64,000 bases of DNA from Hyposmocoma kahamanoa (Eukaryota > Arthropoda > Insecta > Lepidoptera > Cosmopterigidae), in the NCBI RefSeq assembly GCF_003589595.1, contig NW_020653397.1, positions 626,529 to 690,528 on the forward strand, written 5' to 3'. A program made the translations under genes and the position numbers. The notes under the pieces were generated by a model. That model searched no databases. It saw only the letters and a list, made by a program, of their open reading frames with translations, and was not told the DNA's origin. The first letter of the stretch is position 1, and each line of letters opens with the position of its first letter. Shown here one piece after another: positions 10,657 to 25,600 of this stretch.

Positions 10657-13600
10657 GTGAGTGTGATTTTTTTCTATATTTTAATGGTTTTTGTTGTCAA
10701 TTACAAAAAAAATACGTCAGGTGTGAATAAGGAACATGCTCATATGTGGATGAAGTAATTATGTATTTTTAGAGTTGGTGTCGGTTTGTTTATATTTTAA
10801 CCGATTACGATGACCCAGTATGGGTACCTAATTGTTATATCAGTGCATATAGGAATTACATTATGTACCCCAGAGTTTGAATTTGGTAGTTATCTCACTG
10901 AAAGCAAATATTTTAACATTATTTTTTTTTAAATAGTCCTTTTCGATTACGATTACTTTGTTCATGAATCTAACTGGATACTTTCCTTCTTGGTTCAAAA
11001 CAGGAAATTTATTTACCACAAAGTTAACAATAGCGTACTCTAACTTGAAATGCAATGAAACATTGTCACAGTCCAGTTGCGTTAGTGATACTGATAACGA
11101 AAGTGTCAATTTATTTTTTGAAGACGCAAAATGAGTTTTACAGAGGGAATGGTCAGAGTTTATATGGCATTTGCATTTTCATGGTTATCTATTCAATTAG
11201 CCTTGTATTTAAATTAACTGGAGTCATTAAAGTAAGATTGAATGTAATCAAAATTGCCTAAAGTCATTTGAATATAATGGAAAATAACACTTGTTACTTA
11301 AATTAATTAGTATTATTTTTCAATGGGAGTGTGCTTACTTTTGTTGAACTAAAAACCTAGACATACTTTTGTTGAACCAAACATCCAGACATACTTTTCT
11401 GTAACCAAAAATTTAGACACGCTTTTGTTGATACATAAACATAAAATCGCACTTTCGGTATAATAAAGTCACATCTGCAAAATGGCAACTTTTCAGGAGA
11501 CGCACGAAATTTTTCGATATTTTTTTTTGTTCAAATAGGAGCGTTATACAATTTCACATTATACTTAAATTGTTTCATGTAGTTCGTATTATACAGGGTG
11601 ATTTGTAAAATACAAACAACCTCACAGGACTGTATTACTAACACTATATAATAACAACATTTGTTTCACGACTCTTAATAATTTAATTGATTGACCTTTG
11701 ATAACTTTTGTAAGGAAAAATGTTAATAATTTTGAATTTGATAAAAGTGATGGCCGAAATGTAAACTTGGTTTTACCAACAGCCCTTATCGAAACGTACT
11801 GCCGTTAAGATAGGTGAGTTACGCGTAACAAGGCTTAACTGAATTATTTCGGTCTACTTTATAAGAGTACAAAATATTATTTTTTACATACCAACAAACA
11901 TCGAAACATTTTCTTTTTTTGTCTATTTAACCAAAAACGAATTTTAGGCAGGAAACCGGAAGCGCTGGAATCCGGTAAAGGGATTCAAATAGTGACACCT
12001 TTGGAGCACACGTTCACTCTCGACGAAAATGCCCTGAGCGAGCTACTGCTGCGCGATGACATACGCGACCGGCCCGTCGTGGTAATCTCTGTCGCCGGCG
12101 CCTTCCGCAAGGGCAAGTCCTTCCTGCTCGACTTCTTCCTCAGATTTCTCCACCATAAGGTTTGTATTTTGCACCACAAGAAGAAAGAATGCAATATGAT
12201 AAACCGTTGATTTTCTTATGAAATGTACAGTATCTAAGTAAAGTAACTAAATTATTTATATCCCACACAAAGTAACAATTACAAATGGCATAATAGTATT
12301 TAATACAGGAACATTTGTAGAAGCTGGAGCCGACACTATAAGTCTATGGTAACAATTTTTTTTAAATTATTGAATGTCACGATGTTTGATATTCAATTAT
12401 TTTTGTGAAATTACCCCACTAATTTGTTATAATTATTAATACAAATATTGAACACTTACAAAAATTCTTTCGATTCTGTTGGATTCGAACCAACGTCTTC
12501 TAGCAAATTTAAGAATAGAAATACAGGAGTGGCGTCAAAATAATCAGAATATTCATTTTTATTGAATTGGTATTCAATTATTTGTTGTGAAATTACTCTA
12601 CTAGTTGTTATAATTATTAATACAAAGATCGAACACTCAGAAAAAATTCCTTCGATCCGGCCGGATTCGAACCGACGTCTTCTAGCTTACCGTGGCAGAC
12701 GCTATACCAACTAAGTATCCGGCCAGATCGAAAGAATTTTTTCTGAATGTTCGATCTTTGTATTAATAATTATAACAAACTAGTGCAGAGTATTCATGTT
12801 AAACCTATATCACCTATTTACGATACCTATATCTTTCGTAATTTTTAGTACAACCTCGGCGAAAGCGGTGGTGAATGGCTGGGCGGCGAAGACGAGCCGC
12901 TCAAAGGGTTCAGTTGGCGCGGAGGCTCCGAGAGAGACACCACCGGTTTATTACTATGGTCACAGCCGTTCAAGGCTACACTGGAGAATGGAGAAAAGGT
13001 AACCGTGACGTTCTGTTTCTATGAAAAGAATGTATGGAACATTTTTATGCAGTAATTCATTACATTTATTTTCACAAGCCTTTTTCTAATATAGAACTTA
13101 GTATGTGCAGTCGACGGTTAAGTATTATTTTAATGGAAGGTCGGTTACTGTAGAGTGTGATATTGTAAGCTGCAAAACCAACCGCCCACTGTAAAAATAT
13201 TTACAAAAAGATAATATCTACCTTAAACAGTGAGACCTCAAAGAACAATCTTCCAAGTGTAACCTAATAGAAAGAAGAAAGAAAGAAAATTCATTTATTT
13301 GTTTACCACAATGATATCACAAAAAATAACGAAACAAAACATAATTAAAACATTCAACTTAAAGCATAAATAAATAATTACGAAACAAAAACACAATCAA
13401 AACAAAATAAATAATATATAAAAAAAATATATTAAATTAAAACACGAACTATTCACTCAAACAGTAAAAAGAACACTAGATATAAAGACACTTTGTGTGG
13501 TGCTAGTCGCGTTATCAAAAGGGTCACAAACTCAGTATTTGCTGGTAAACGCAATTAGTTCCCAGTAACTACTGATTTTCAGTTAGGACCCTAAGTGAGG

Positions 13601-16600
13601 TCACATAACAACATACGCAAGCATACTTACTTGAATATAACAGTAAAATAATTGTATATATGTACATATTAACTAATCTAATCTAAGCATAAAATAAATC
13701 AGTAGATAGAACACAGGCGGATACTGGCAAACAGCACTATACTGAGCATTCGTCTTTTTCATCAACATAGTAGAAATCAGAATAGGTAGTATACATAGTT
13801 CATTAGTACATGTATCGTGTGATTTTCTATATAGTGTTTGATGAATAAAGCCCAATTTAATTTAATTCAAATACCAATTGACATTAGGTACGGCGAGTCC
13901 GCCATCAACTGTAGAAATAAAAATTCAAGAATAGCGTGTTATTTTAAAGGCTAGTAACTTCGCATCGAAGAATCGGACTCTGAATAAATGAGATTGGGGC
14001 CGAGAATAATGGATTACCGGAATGATTATTGTATTTGCTGGATTCATATGACCTATATCCAAAAGTAGACTATAATATGAGTTGAAATGGAGGTGTGGTG
14101 TTGGCAGATTTAACAGGTCTGTTTCTTACAGGTGGTTATTCTCTTGATGGACACGCAAGGCACGTTCGACAGCGAGTCAACGGTGCGCGACAACGCCACT
14201 GTGTTTGCGCTCTCCACCATGATATCCACGGTGCAGATCTACAATCTCAGCCAGAACATTGAGGAAGATGATTTGCAACATTTACAGGTACCGTGTCCAA
14301 AATTATTTCCTGTATTTTCTTATAATAGAAAATTCTTTATTATTAGCACCACATACATAGAAAGATTACAGGACAAAAATTAAACACATTAGCAGTGTAA
14401 CAAATTGGCGGTCTTATCGCCTACAGCGATTCCTTCCAGACAACCTTAGGATAAAACAAGAATAAAAGCAGGGGTACTATATATAAATAATTAAACAGAC
14501 GTACAGAAATTATTAAACAACACATTATTCTTATAAATATACATGTGTATATATACACATACTCATATACATAATATAATAACATACAATTACATAATAT
14601 ATTCCTACATACGCGGCTGGCCGGTCAGAGCAATATGTAGAATTACGTATATACGTCAGGGATTCTGATTGGTCGGGCGGCGTCCGCGGCGCATTGATAG
14701 GGCCGGTACGGTGTGGGAGACGCCCCGCCCGTATAAGAGTGAAAGTGAATCGAGGAATCTTACAAAATTTGTAAGATTTGTTGATTCACTTTTATTCTTA
14801 TTCGAGTTGTTGTCGTGATTTTAATTCAAATCGGGTAGCCCATCCGAGTCTCGAAATCAGATGGGTTTCCGAGCGAAAAGATGGACCCGATTCCTACTAT
14901 ATCTTTCTAATTTGTGAGTTAAATCAGCTATTGTTCCGATTAGAAATGTCAAAAGTTTCCGATCGGCCAGTTGAAAACCGCAATTATGCGCCTTGACTCG
15001 GAAAAGACGCAGTTTCCTATCGGGAGAGACAATCAAAATCAAGGTCCTTTTAAGACGGATTCAGTCTTCGGGATCCAACATACACAATATTTACAATTTC
15101 GGTGTTATTATAAATAAATAACAAACTAGTGGAGTATTTTCCATAAATAAATGTTGCAATCTCGATATTGTCAAAAGTCAAAGTACTGGGCCATGTCAGC
15201 ACTAGCGCGCACCACAGCGTATGGCTTTTCTATTAAGAAGACACGTCATGGGATGCCAATGGTTCAATCATCATCACCTAGTTATACGTTCCATTGCTGA
15301 TCTTCCTATAAGGCGTAAAAAGGTGGCATCCTGTCTGCGCAGAGTGCGAGAGAGCTCAGAGTTCTTAAAATGATAGGGAATAGGTGGGACTCCGATCTGC
15401 TTGCTAGGTTCACCGAACTTCACGTCCTGGGAACTCTGTGAACTTACTAAGTATCACACGTCATGTAATCAATTCAATTAACTTCATTCATTCATTTTAT
15501 TTTTATTTTGTTATTTTTGTACTAACAGTAGAATAGATAGCTTGTAAGTGTACTAACAAAATGGACTGTATATTGTCTGCAATAAATGATTTTTATTTTA
15601 TTTATTTTTATTTTATAAGAGGATTTAGGTCGTCGTTGTCTGCTATCCAGGCCCAGTGCGGGTTGGTGACTTCCCACGTTTTCCAAGAGTTGTGAACCAT
15701 CTTCGACATGCTAGTTTCATCACTATAGGTTTCCTTTACCCTAGCGAGTGATGCTGCTACAGAACATTCAATAATTGTATCTTAGTTTGGAATTCCTCAT
15801 TTTTGTTTAATTTATTAATTACTTATTTTTTTAAATTTGTAATAAAGGATAATAATTTGTGATAAAGGAGTAATTTCACAAAAATAATTAAATATCAATG
15901 CAATACAAATTTAATTAAAGTTAATAGCGATATCTCTCTCTAGCCAGGGCAGGTAGCTGTAAAGTTACCTTTTCAGTCAGTTGGGTGACGAAATACTTTC
16001 ATAGATTTCTCATAGATGGCGCTACGGCTAAAAAGTCGTTGAAAACCAAATACAAAGATCCGACAAACAAGCACATGGAAAAATTCGTGAAGTCCGCTGG
16101 TTCGTTCCGAGGCTCAGTTGGCATAGCGTCTGACACGGTTTTCTAGAAATCTTCGTCGGTTCGTATCCGGCCGGATCGAAGGAATTTTTTCTAAGTTTTC
16201 GATCTTTGTATTAATAATTATATTTCTTTTTTATTAATGCAGTAGAAATGAGAGATTGTCTCTGCCTACGCCGATGGGAAAAAGGCGTGAAGTATTATGT
16301 ATGTATGTACTTTTTGTTTTGTGTCCTACCAAGTGACGATTTTATAAGTATATTGTATTGTTATTTTGAGGCAACACGTTTGATGGACGTAAAACCTACC
16401 CATAGTACACGGGATCCTAGTTTGGGAGCTAGGCACATCTCTGTACCTGTTTTTCTGTATTTTGCAATAAAGTTATTAAGTAAAGTTAATATAGTTACAA
16501 TAACTGTAGCAACTGATTTTCCAGTGGGCTTCCGCCTTTATATGGTTTGATATCGTATAGCTTATGGTATTATGTGTGGATCTATCTTAATTTTTTTCAT

Positions 16601-19600
16601 CTTCGACTGCCTGAGTGCCCTGTTGGAGTGCTTGTAGAGGTTTATCATTTCTTGACGTATTATGTAGCTTCAAAGGTGTCTGTATGTTAATATATGTATG
16701 TGCACAAATAGTTCTCCACACAATGTTATGTTTTTTCGTTATAAAACGCATATAAGAAAATTTTGACATATAAACAGTATTAATTTGCCAGAGGAACGCA
16801 CGTCCTCTCGCTTCGAGAGTTTTGTAAGGAGTGCTGATGGAAGGAAAATAGAATTCGAGAACGAATAAAAAAATTTAGAAGTAAGTGGCCAGAAACCAGT
16901 AAAGAGGATGATAAAAAGATGGGATTACGATGAAGGAGGTCGCATCGTCACACTGATGGGTAATCATTGTAATCGTCCATAAATTCTGTTAAAATCAAAG
17001 TCAAAGATTATTTATTCCATAGGTAAAATAAAATTACACTTGAAAACGTCACATTTAAGCTCCTGCTCGTTCACTACGCTGACCTCCCTGAGAAGAACGA
17101 GCGAGAAACTCTAGGGATTGCTCTTTTCAAATAAACTTAAATGCTATGGAATACACTTTGAATCAAATTTGTGTGGATTCTGGAGCCATGTCGTCTTTCC
17201 ATACATCTTTATCTAACACGTAGACTTCAATTTTGTAATATGATTTTTCGATCAAAATATTTTTAATGTAGTATTTAAACTTAGGAAATGATAAACTTAA
17301 TATATGCTCCGGAATCCTATTGTAAAAACGTATACAGTTCCCCATAAAAGAGCTGTTTACCTTGGTTAAACGAAATCGTGGTACCATGAGTTTGGACTTA
17401 GCTCTAAGGATAATATTATGGATATCTTCTTTCTTATTGAAATTATGTGTATTTTTACGGGCATATAAAATATTTGAGTAAATGTACTGTGATGCTACAG
17501 TCATGATACCAGTCTCCTTAAACTTTTCTCTGAGAGGAACCCGAGAGCCTAGACGGTACACAGAACGAATCGCTCGTTTTTGCAATACAAATATGGTTTG
17601 AATATCTGCCGCTTTACCCCACATGAGAATCCCGTAGGACATTATACTATGGAAGTAACTAAAGTAAACTAGTCTAGCAGTACTAACATCGGTAAGCTCA
17701 CGTATTCTGCGGACTGCGTATGCAGCGGAGCTTAATCTTATTCTTAATTATACATCTTTCTAAATGATTTGAACTGCTTTCAATGTCCTTCCTACTATTG
17801 GTTGGCGACCATTATGGAAAATGTATTTCTAAAAAGCGGTGGTAGTGTTGTGTAATGGTTCGACTCAAGCGGAGAGTCGTGGATTCGAATTTGGGTGTGC
17901 ACCTCGTGAGTTTTTCGGAATTTATGTGCGAGATTTAATTTGAAATTTATCAAGAGCTTTTCGGTGAAGGAAAATCATCGCGAGGAAACTTGCACATGTC
18001 TGCAAAGCAATGTGGGTGAAGTTTACGTCTAACTATTATTTCTTCTAAATACTATCATTGTACGTTCCAGCTATTCACAGAATACGGCCGCCTGGCAGCA
18101 CAGCAGAGCAGCGGTTGCAAGCCGTTTCAGCGACTACAGTTCCTCGTCAGGGATTGGAGCTTTCCTTATGAGTATCAGTATGGCGCTGTGGGGGGCCAGA
18201 AACTGCTTAATAGACGATTAGAGGTAATATTTTAACGTTAGCATTGTGAGTAAATCTTTTGACTATCAAAGGGGACATAAACGTGTCTAATCACGACGAC
18301 GCACCCCTCATGAAAGAATGGCACAAGTGGAGTTACAATGAACATGTCTATAGCTCCATTAGATACAGAAAAATGTAACCCAAATCCTCTCCAATTCTTG
18401 TAACTCTATCTACANNNNNNNNNNCTACAAGCTCTCCGCCGCCATATCGCCTCGTGTTTCGAAGAATTAGCCTGCTTCCTGATGCCTCATCCGGGAATGA
18501 ACGTTGCTACTAATCCTAACTTCAATGGGAAACTCGCAGGTAAAAGCTTGATTTAGGAATTGATGACGAAGAAATTTAATGACACTAGAGTTCCTTGTTT
18601 ATGTCGGCCGCCAAGCAGCATTACCATGTGCTTTTGAATAAGGTGGTGAATTACGACTTATTTCTCCCGTTGCTTGATATTAGAAAAGAGGAAAAAGAAA
18701 TTATCTGCAAGAAGGAAAAACAAATAACATGTAAATATCAACAAAACAATATAGTATATTATAATACATATTTATAAAATTAGCCTTCACTTTACAAGTT
18801 TTGTGTTACAACTTTTGATATAATTATTTTTTTGTTGGAAAGAAACTGAGGTACCCAGTAATTGATCTCATTTAAATTTGAACAAAATTATCCACCTCTG
18901 AGGGCGGCAAACCAGAGGTTTCGATAAAACCTGGCTAATGATGTAATTCCACGGATTTTTGAGGTCGGTTTTTTTAATAATTTCCTATCAAGTACGAATC
19001 AAACTCAAATAAACTTTGGTGCTTCTCCAGAAATAAGTCCCGAGTTCAAAGCCTCCCTAAAAGAGCTAATTCCGATGCTGCTTTCTCCGCAATCTCTGTT
19101 GCCGAAGACGATAGACGGACAGAAGGTGAAAGCCAAAGACCTACTGCTGTACTTCAAGGCTTACATGAACGTCTTCAACGGCACCGAACTGCCGGAGCCG
19201 AAGAGCATTTTGGAGGTGAGTGGTAACTATTGTATTTACCTCGGTGGCGCAACAGTTTGCACTGTAGACACTGGATGAGGAGGTCCCGGGTTTGATTCCC
19301 GGTAAGTGCAATTTGCAAATGAACTTTACTAAATTGGTTCTCGTCCATTGGTTCCAGACCATTTTTATTTAGGTATTTTTTCAAGATGGCCGCCTTACAA
19401 GTGAATTTTCCCTTGTTTGTTGTAATATTTCTCTCTGAAACAACCTACAGCAATTTTAGTCAGGTTGCCGCGGTGAGTACCAGAAAAAACTCCACATCAG
19501 CAGCTTGAAACTGCGTCTTTTCCGAGTCGAGGCGCATAATTGCGATTCAGAACTGGCAGTTTGGAAACTTTTGACATTTCACATCGGAACAATAATTGAT

Positions 19601-22600
19601 TTAGCTCACAAATTAGAAATATATAGTAGGAATCAGGTTTATCTTCTCGCTCGGAAACCCATCTCATTTCGAGACTACCCGATCGGGTCGATTCCAATTT
19701 GAATCAAAATCAGGACGCAGGTGGGACGCCAGCTGCCCGGGCAAAGTACACATCTTAGCCCTAAACGTTGATCCACACCCTGGCTAATTTCTACCGAGAG
19801 TAAAAAGAATTAAAAATTCGAAAAACAAAATGGCCGCCATACTTTAGGAGGCCTGTATCTCGGAATCTATTAGAAATTGGTGGATTGTGCTCAAACTAAA
19901 GTCCGAAAAGAATTCTGTTGCTCTGTTACTCGTTGTACAGGGAATTCCCTAGGTTTGACATACTAGGGTGGTTGTCTGCCACATAGTTATTATTATTGTG
20001 TAAAATCTATCAAATGGAAAAGCGTGGCGTTGAATGTAGAGCGTAATATATTGGCTTCGTAGCTTGATTTAAATAATCTCCTTAAAGGAGACTCATAGCC
20101 AGCAGTGGAATGTATAATGGATTGATGATAGTGAAGTTAGAATATTTGACAGTTACAAAAGCAAAAAAACACTTTCTCCAAGTCACAAATTTATTTAAGG
20201 GGCAATTAGTACCTATTATACGATTTTATAATAAGATTTTGTTTGATATTTAAAATTTGCTATTCACGAGCGAGGTTTCAAACTATAGAGAAACAAAAAT
20301 TTTATATTAAAGGTTATTATTACATAGTCTCTGCATAGTTGGATAACAAAAGTCATTGGTAGTGACCCGTTTAGTTCTTGCAGGTTGTCTCGATCTACGA
20401 CGTTTGAAATAAATATTGTAAATGATACATGTTTATTTACAAAAAGCAACCCCTAGAGTTTCTTGCTCATTCTTAGGGGATTCTGCCTTACAAATGAGTA
20501 GCAGAATTTAATTGATATGATTATTAGGTACGTGCGAAATAAAGATTATTTCACTTCGACTTTGAAAAGCTGTATTGATATTGATAACGCAATTTTAAGC
20601 AGAATTCTCCAAACCGTAACAAATCTTGTATGATTTTTGTGTATACTGAGATAGTTTTACTAATTGTATTGTTTCCAGGCATTGACTTACAATTATACGA
20701 ACGTCGGGTCCGCGCTAAAAACTGTCCGAACTTATAGGGCGTTAAAATCGTGTACAGAGCGTCATTCACGTTTTAGTCTTCGTTTGTTCGACTGACAGCG
20801 AAGCAAGCAAAATTAGACAGTACTGCGATGACATTACAAAATCAATTCAACGTTTTAGCTTTTTCATATTCCTTTACATGTCGCTACGTTTAAATAGGTT
20901 GACTTGGGACATTTTTTTCGTGTTTTTTGTATTAGACCCGTCGTCCATTTATTTGTAAGTCAATGTTGCCAGGGTATTATTTTTTTTACATTTTTACTCA
21001 CTTTTCAGGCAACAGCAGAAGCAAACAACCTTTCAGCAGTCGCGGAAGCTCGCGAGGTGTACGATACGGTGATGGAGGACGTTTGCGGGGGGAACAAACC
21101 GTACCTCCAGCCGAGGATGCTCGAGGAGGAGCATCGTAGGGCGAGGGACAAGGCGCTGCACGCGTTCCACAGCAAAAGGAAGATGGGGGGCGATGAGCTC
21201 GCGAATTCTTACGGGGCGCAGTTGTTAAAGGTGGGTCAAGATGGGCTAATCACTTTTTACCATCATTTTTTTAACTATAGGTATACAATAGTACAGCTCT
21301 TTGTGATAGAGCTCGCTTAGGGATATAATGCCACCATGCCTATTTCTGCTGTCAAGCAGTAGTATGAGCATTACTGCGTTCCAGTTTTGAAGGGTAAACT
21401 GATTTAAATTAAGTACAATTTTGTGGTAGGTATATATGGCCAGTGGTTTTTTTTACGTTCCAAAAATATGCCCATGACAGTGTAATCTAAATAAATAGGC
21501 ACAAACACCATTTTTACAAACTGCTTTACTTCCTAAGATTCAGAGCAATACCTACTGAATAGCAGTTCGTTACCTACGGCGACAATGCCACCGTGGGTGT
21601 GTGACTTCTATTGCCTATTTATTTCGATTTTTGTTATTTATTTAATTTTCTGTGGTGCATGACCATTATTTACATCGCGGTCCGGTGTAACGCCGGGTTT
21701 ATATCTTCCAATCTCACCTATTTCTTAATAGGCTTGTTATCTAAGCCAGTGGCGTGGCGTGGGGGTGCAGAGGGGGCCACGCCTCCGGGCGGCACAGCAA
21801 CGGGGGCGCCGGAGAGCGCGGCCGATCCCTATTTTTTTTTGTTTTTACTTAAAATTAGAAAATAAATTCCGCTGTCTAAACGATATCCTGAACTACACAA
21901 AGGTGGCGTAGGCAGGCGAACACAAAAACACATACGAACCGAGTCTGCCCGAAGGAACCACTTTTGTAATCGTGAGCTAAGCGCGCTTTTCCGTAAGATC
22001 CAAGTCCATTACGCTTCGGCGTTGTTTCCCCGAACGAGCAGGAGTTGGAAGAGCAGTTCGAGCAGCTGCGCGCCCACAACGAGGGCAAGAACATCTTCCG
22101 CGTGGCGGGCACGCCGGCCGTGTTCGCGGCGCTGGCTCTGCTGGGGTACCTGCTGAGCCTGCTGGGGGGCGCGCTGGCGCTGCAGACGGCGGTGGCCGTC
22201 GGCCAGACGGTGGCCATGGCGGCCATCGTGCTCCTGGTGGTCTGGGCTTACAGCAGGTAACGACCACTACATTATACGGAGTGTTTTTTAAATGGGACTG
22301 TATGGGGAAATCCGAAACCATCTAAGATACAAGGAAACTGTCTTAGGACCATTAAGTCTTTTTTGTGAATACACTTTTGGCATAGTCAATTTTATGGTCC
22401 AGCGTGAGTCGTCCGATATAAATGAATGAAATTGATTAAAATTTTTTTTGGTGCTAATCGATTTAGTTTCATTGTGTGGGACGAAAAAGTCGGGCGCCGG
22501 AGTTGGTCAAATGTAATAAAATATTATTCGTATAAAATGAATAAAATTGTCATTTTTTAATGCTAATAAACTAGTTTCTTATAAGTATGATTTCATTGTA

Positions 22601-25600
22601 AGGGAAGAAAAAAATCAGAACAGCAGAAGTTGGTCAAACTTAGTAAAAAGCTTTTTTCATAGAATCGTAGTTTTTCATACCGGGTAGTACTGCCAGTACT
22701 AACCCCGGACGAACTTCTCAATAATAATGTGTTGAAATTCGGAAATGAAAACTTTTTAAAAACCTCACAGAATAAATTTAAATAACATATGAGACATAAT
22801 AATAGACAGCAACCCGAAGCTTATTAAACTTTATTGACCGCAAGACATGGTGGTACAAAAGGCGGACTTAATGCTAAAAGATTTTGATGATGTCTCAACT
22901 CCTCCATTAATTGCCTATCTTGGAGCAGGACGAGCTACGTTTCTGTAACCACTTCTTGGCCACCACTCGATTGTAGTTTTACTCCATCTGGCACTACCAT
23001 GCCTCGCAATATGCTCAGCCCTGCTCCACCTTGACTTATGACATGGCGCGAGTAATGCTAGGCGTTAAACTTATAGACTGAGTTCCAAATAATTAATATG
23101 TTTTTTATCGACGGTCTATTACACCGAGGGTTTATATTAGCTTTTAGTCTCGAGTTGAAAACTTTACTTTTCACTTTGGTTGCAAGAAAAAAATATTTCA
23201 ATCGTTTACACTCTACAAGAGAATTACAAATGAAAAGTCGGCAGTTTTCGCGATTTTTTTTTCCAACCACCGACACCGATACAACAAACACAACAAATCG
23301 CCACGATTAGAGGTCTTTGGCAATCACGACCGTCTTTCGAACGATTTGTGCTACATCGCGTTACTAAAACTGTCACGCTCCTGACGGTCATCTGTGGCTC
23401 CCATCATGTGATAATGACATGACATGTACCTACAGGGTGCATATAGCAGATATGGCCAACCCACTCCCAGTTCTTACGGCTAATTTGTCTACTGTTAATT
23501 GAAACGCTTATATTTTCATTTCGGCTTGCAGGATATCGGGGAACATGCGAGACATTGGCGTTCAAATAGACGAAGTAGCAGATACAATACGAGAATATGT
23601 AAGTACTATATACAATAACTAACTAAATATAATAAATCATTACGGGCTACATCACAACTACAGAAAGAAAAAAAGAACTGACGATTGTAACTCTATAGGA
23701 AGGAGAAGTTTGTTGGCATTCTTTTTTTATGTAATCATGAATAGCATATTTGGAAGAATTCGTAAGGTCTGGTGATTAGTTCCGCAGCTCAGTTGTGAGA
23801 GCGTCTAGCAGGTACTGCTCGAAGGCGCTTGTTCGAGTCCAGCCGGATCGAAATAATTTTTCTTAGTGTTCGATCTTTGTATTAATAATAGCATATCGAC
23901 TGTGAACTGGCAATTGGTACTATCTCAATTTTGACACCATTACAGTATGAAGAAAAAATTGCATGCGTCATTTATATAGCACCTGGTTTATTAAATAAAA
24001 ATACGTCGTTTTTAGATATTTTTATTAGACATGTATGTATGTACGGACAACGGCACATCAGACTATACGTCAATATGTAGCTTGATGTGCTGGCGTGTGT
24101 ACACTGCTATATAAATGGTTTTTTCTTCACCTGTAAAGTTGTCAAAATTAAGATAGTACCGGTTGCCAGTTCACACTCGATATTAGTAAAACGATATTAT
24201 TATTATTTTAAAAGATGAATTCAATATAGGAATAACATAAACTGCTTTGAATGGTAAATTTCCGAGAAAAAGTTAGGTTTTTGTAGTTACAGTTTTTACA
24301 CAAATTTATTTTTAGTTTTTAATTATTATTACGTTTTCAGTTTCTCAATATTATGTTACCTGTTTAACTCGATGGCTGTATAGCCCATGCTCGATAAATA
24401 AATAAATAATAAGTAAATTTGTCGACAAGTTCACCGTGTTGTTTCAATGGTAAAAAAATTAAAATTAGTCACGTGGGTCTTGCGTTTTAATGATAGAAAG
24501 TAACGCTCTGTCCACATCATTTATCGTAAAAGGTATAACAGTAGGGAAAAGGTGAAGAAAAGAAAGAAGTAAGGAAGAGGTACAATAAGGAACAGGCTGT
24601 AACAAAAACAATGGTATATAATCTCAGTACAGAGTAATATAAAATCGACCTCAAAAGCCATTCATCCCCTAGTTTGCCATCCTTAAGGTACCTTCTATCC
24701 AACAAAAAAAGAATCATCAAAATATATATAATAAAACTCGAATTCATAACCTCCTCCTTTGTTTGAAGTCGGTTAAAACAGATACCTCCCTACAGTTAGA
24801 AAAACGTAAGTGAACTCCCCAAAAGGAGCCTGTATTCGTCTGTAATATATTGCTGCTTTATAAGCAGTTTAGGTTTACATGATTGAAGGTCTCGTCTCCT
24901 TGAGAATTTTGATGGGAGACGCGCCGGAACGAAGCAAAGTAAGAATAACGAAGAAAAAAAATTAGAGAACGATTCAAAATTTCAAAAGTAGCCAGGAGCC
25001 AGAGAAAAGGGCGATAAAAAGGTGGGATGACTATGGTCGCATCGTCACACGTTGGTTGGAAGACGAATGGCATTTATTTTGTGCCTAACCTAATTTACCG
25101 ACAATTTATTTAAACATTTATCTTATTGCATGGAATCAGTTGAAGCCAAAATATACCATTAATCACGTTCAAATTTATATCATAGTGACCACTACAACGT
25201 ATTATACAGGGTGCAATCGTTAATTTTGCCCAAGCGATTATTCCATAAATATAAAAGAAAGAAAAAAAGAAAAAAAGAAAAAAATCAAAAAGCTAAACTT
25301 CTGCTGTCCCGATTTTTTTCGTCCCATACAATGAAATGATCCTGACATGAAACTAAGTCGATCAGCACTAAAAAAATTTGATTAATTTTATTCATTTATA
25401 CGGACCACACACACTTGACCCAATAATTGACTATGCCATTCTATTCTTATTCTATTACAATAGTTTTATTATTTCAGTTATAGCAGTTTAGTTATCTGTA
25501 AAATTTATTGTTACCTCTTAAAGTAGGTCCACTAAAGCCTCTCTACAAATGTCATATTAAATGTATGGGAGCGTTTAACGTTAAAATTTTGGATTTATCT

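Noticed and set aside
16248..16550. 100-codon plus-strand frame
   Set aside because: It begins in a retroelement-derived block (GTCTCTGCCTACGCC) and has no protein resemblance.
21876..22321. Two antisense open frames of 114-116 codons
   Set aside because: They are shadows of GC-rich exon 9 of copy A, which has conserved protein sequence and splice sites on the plus strand.
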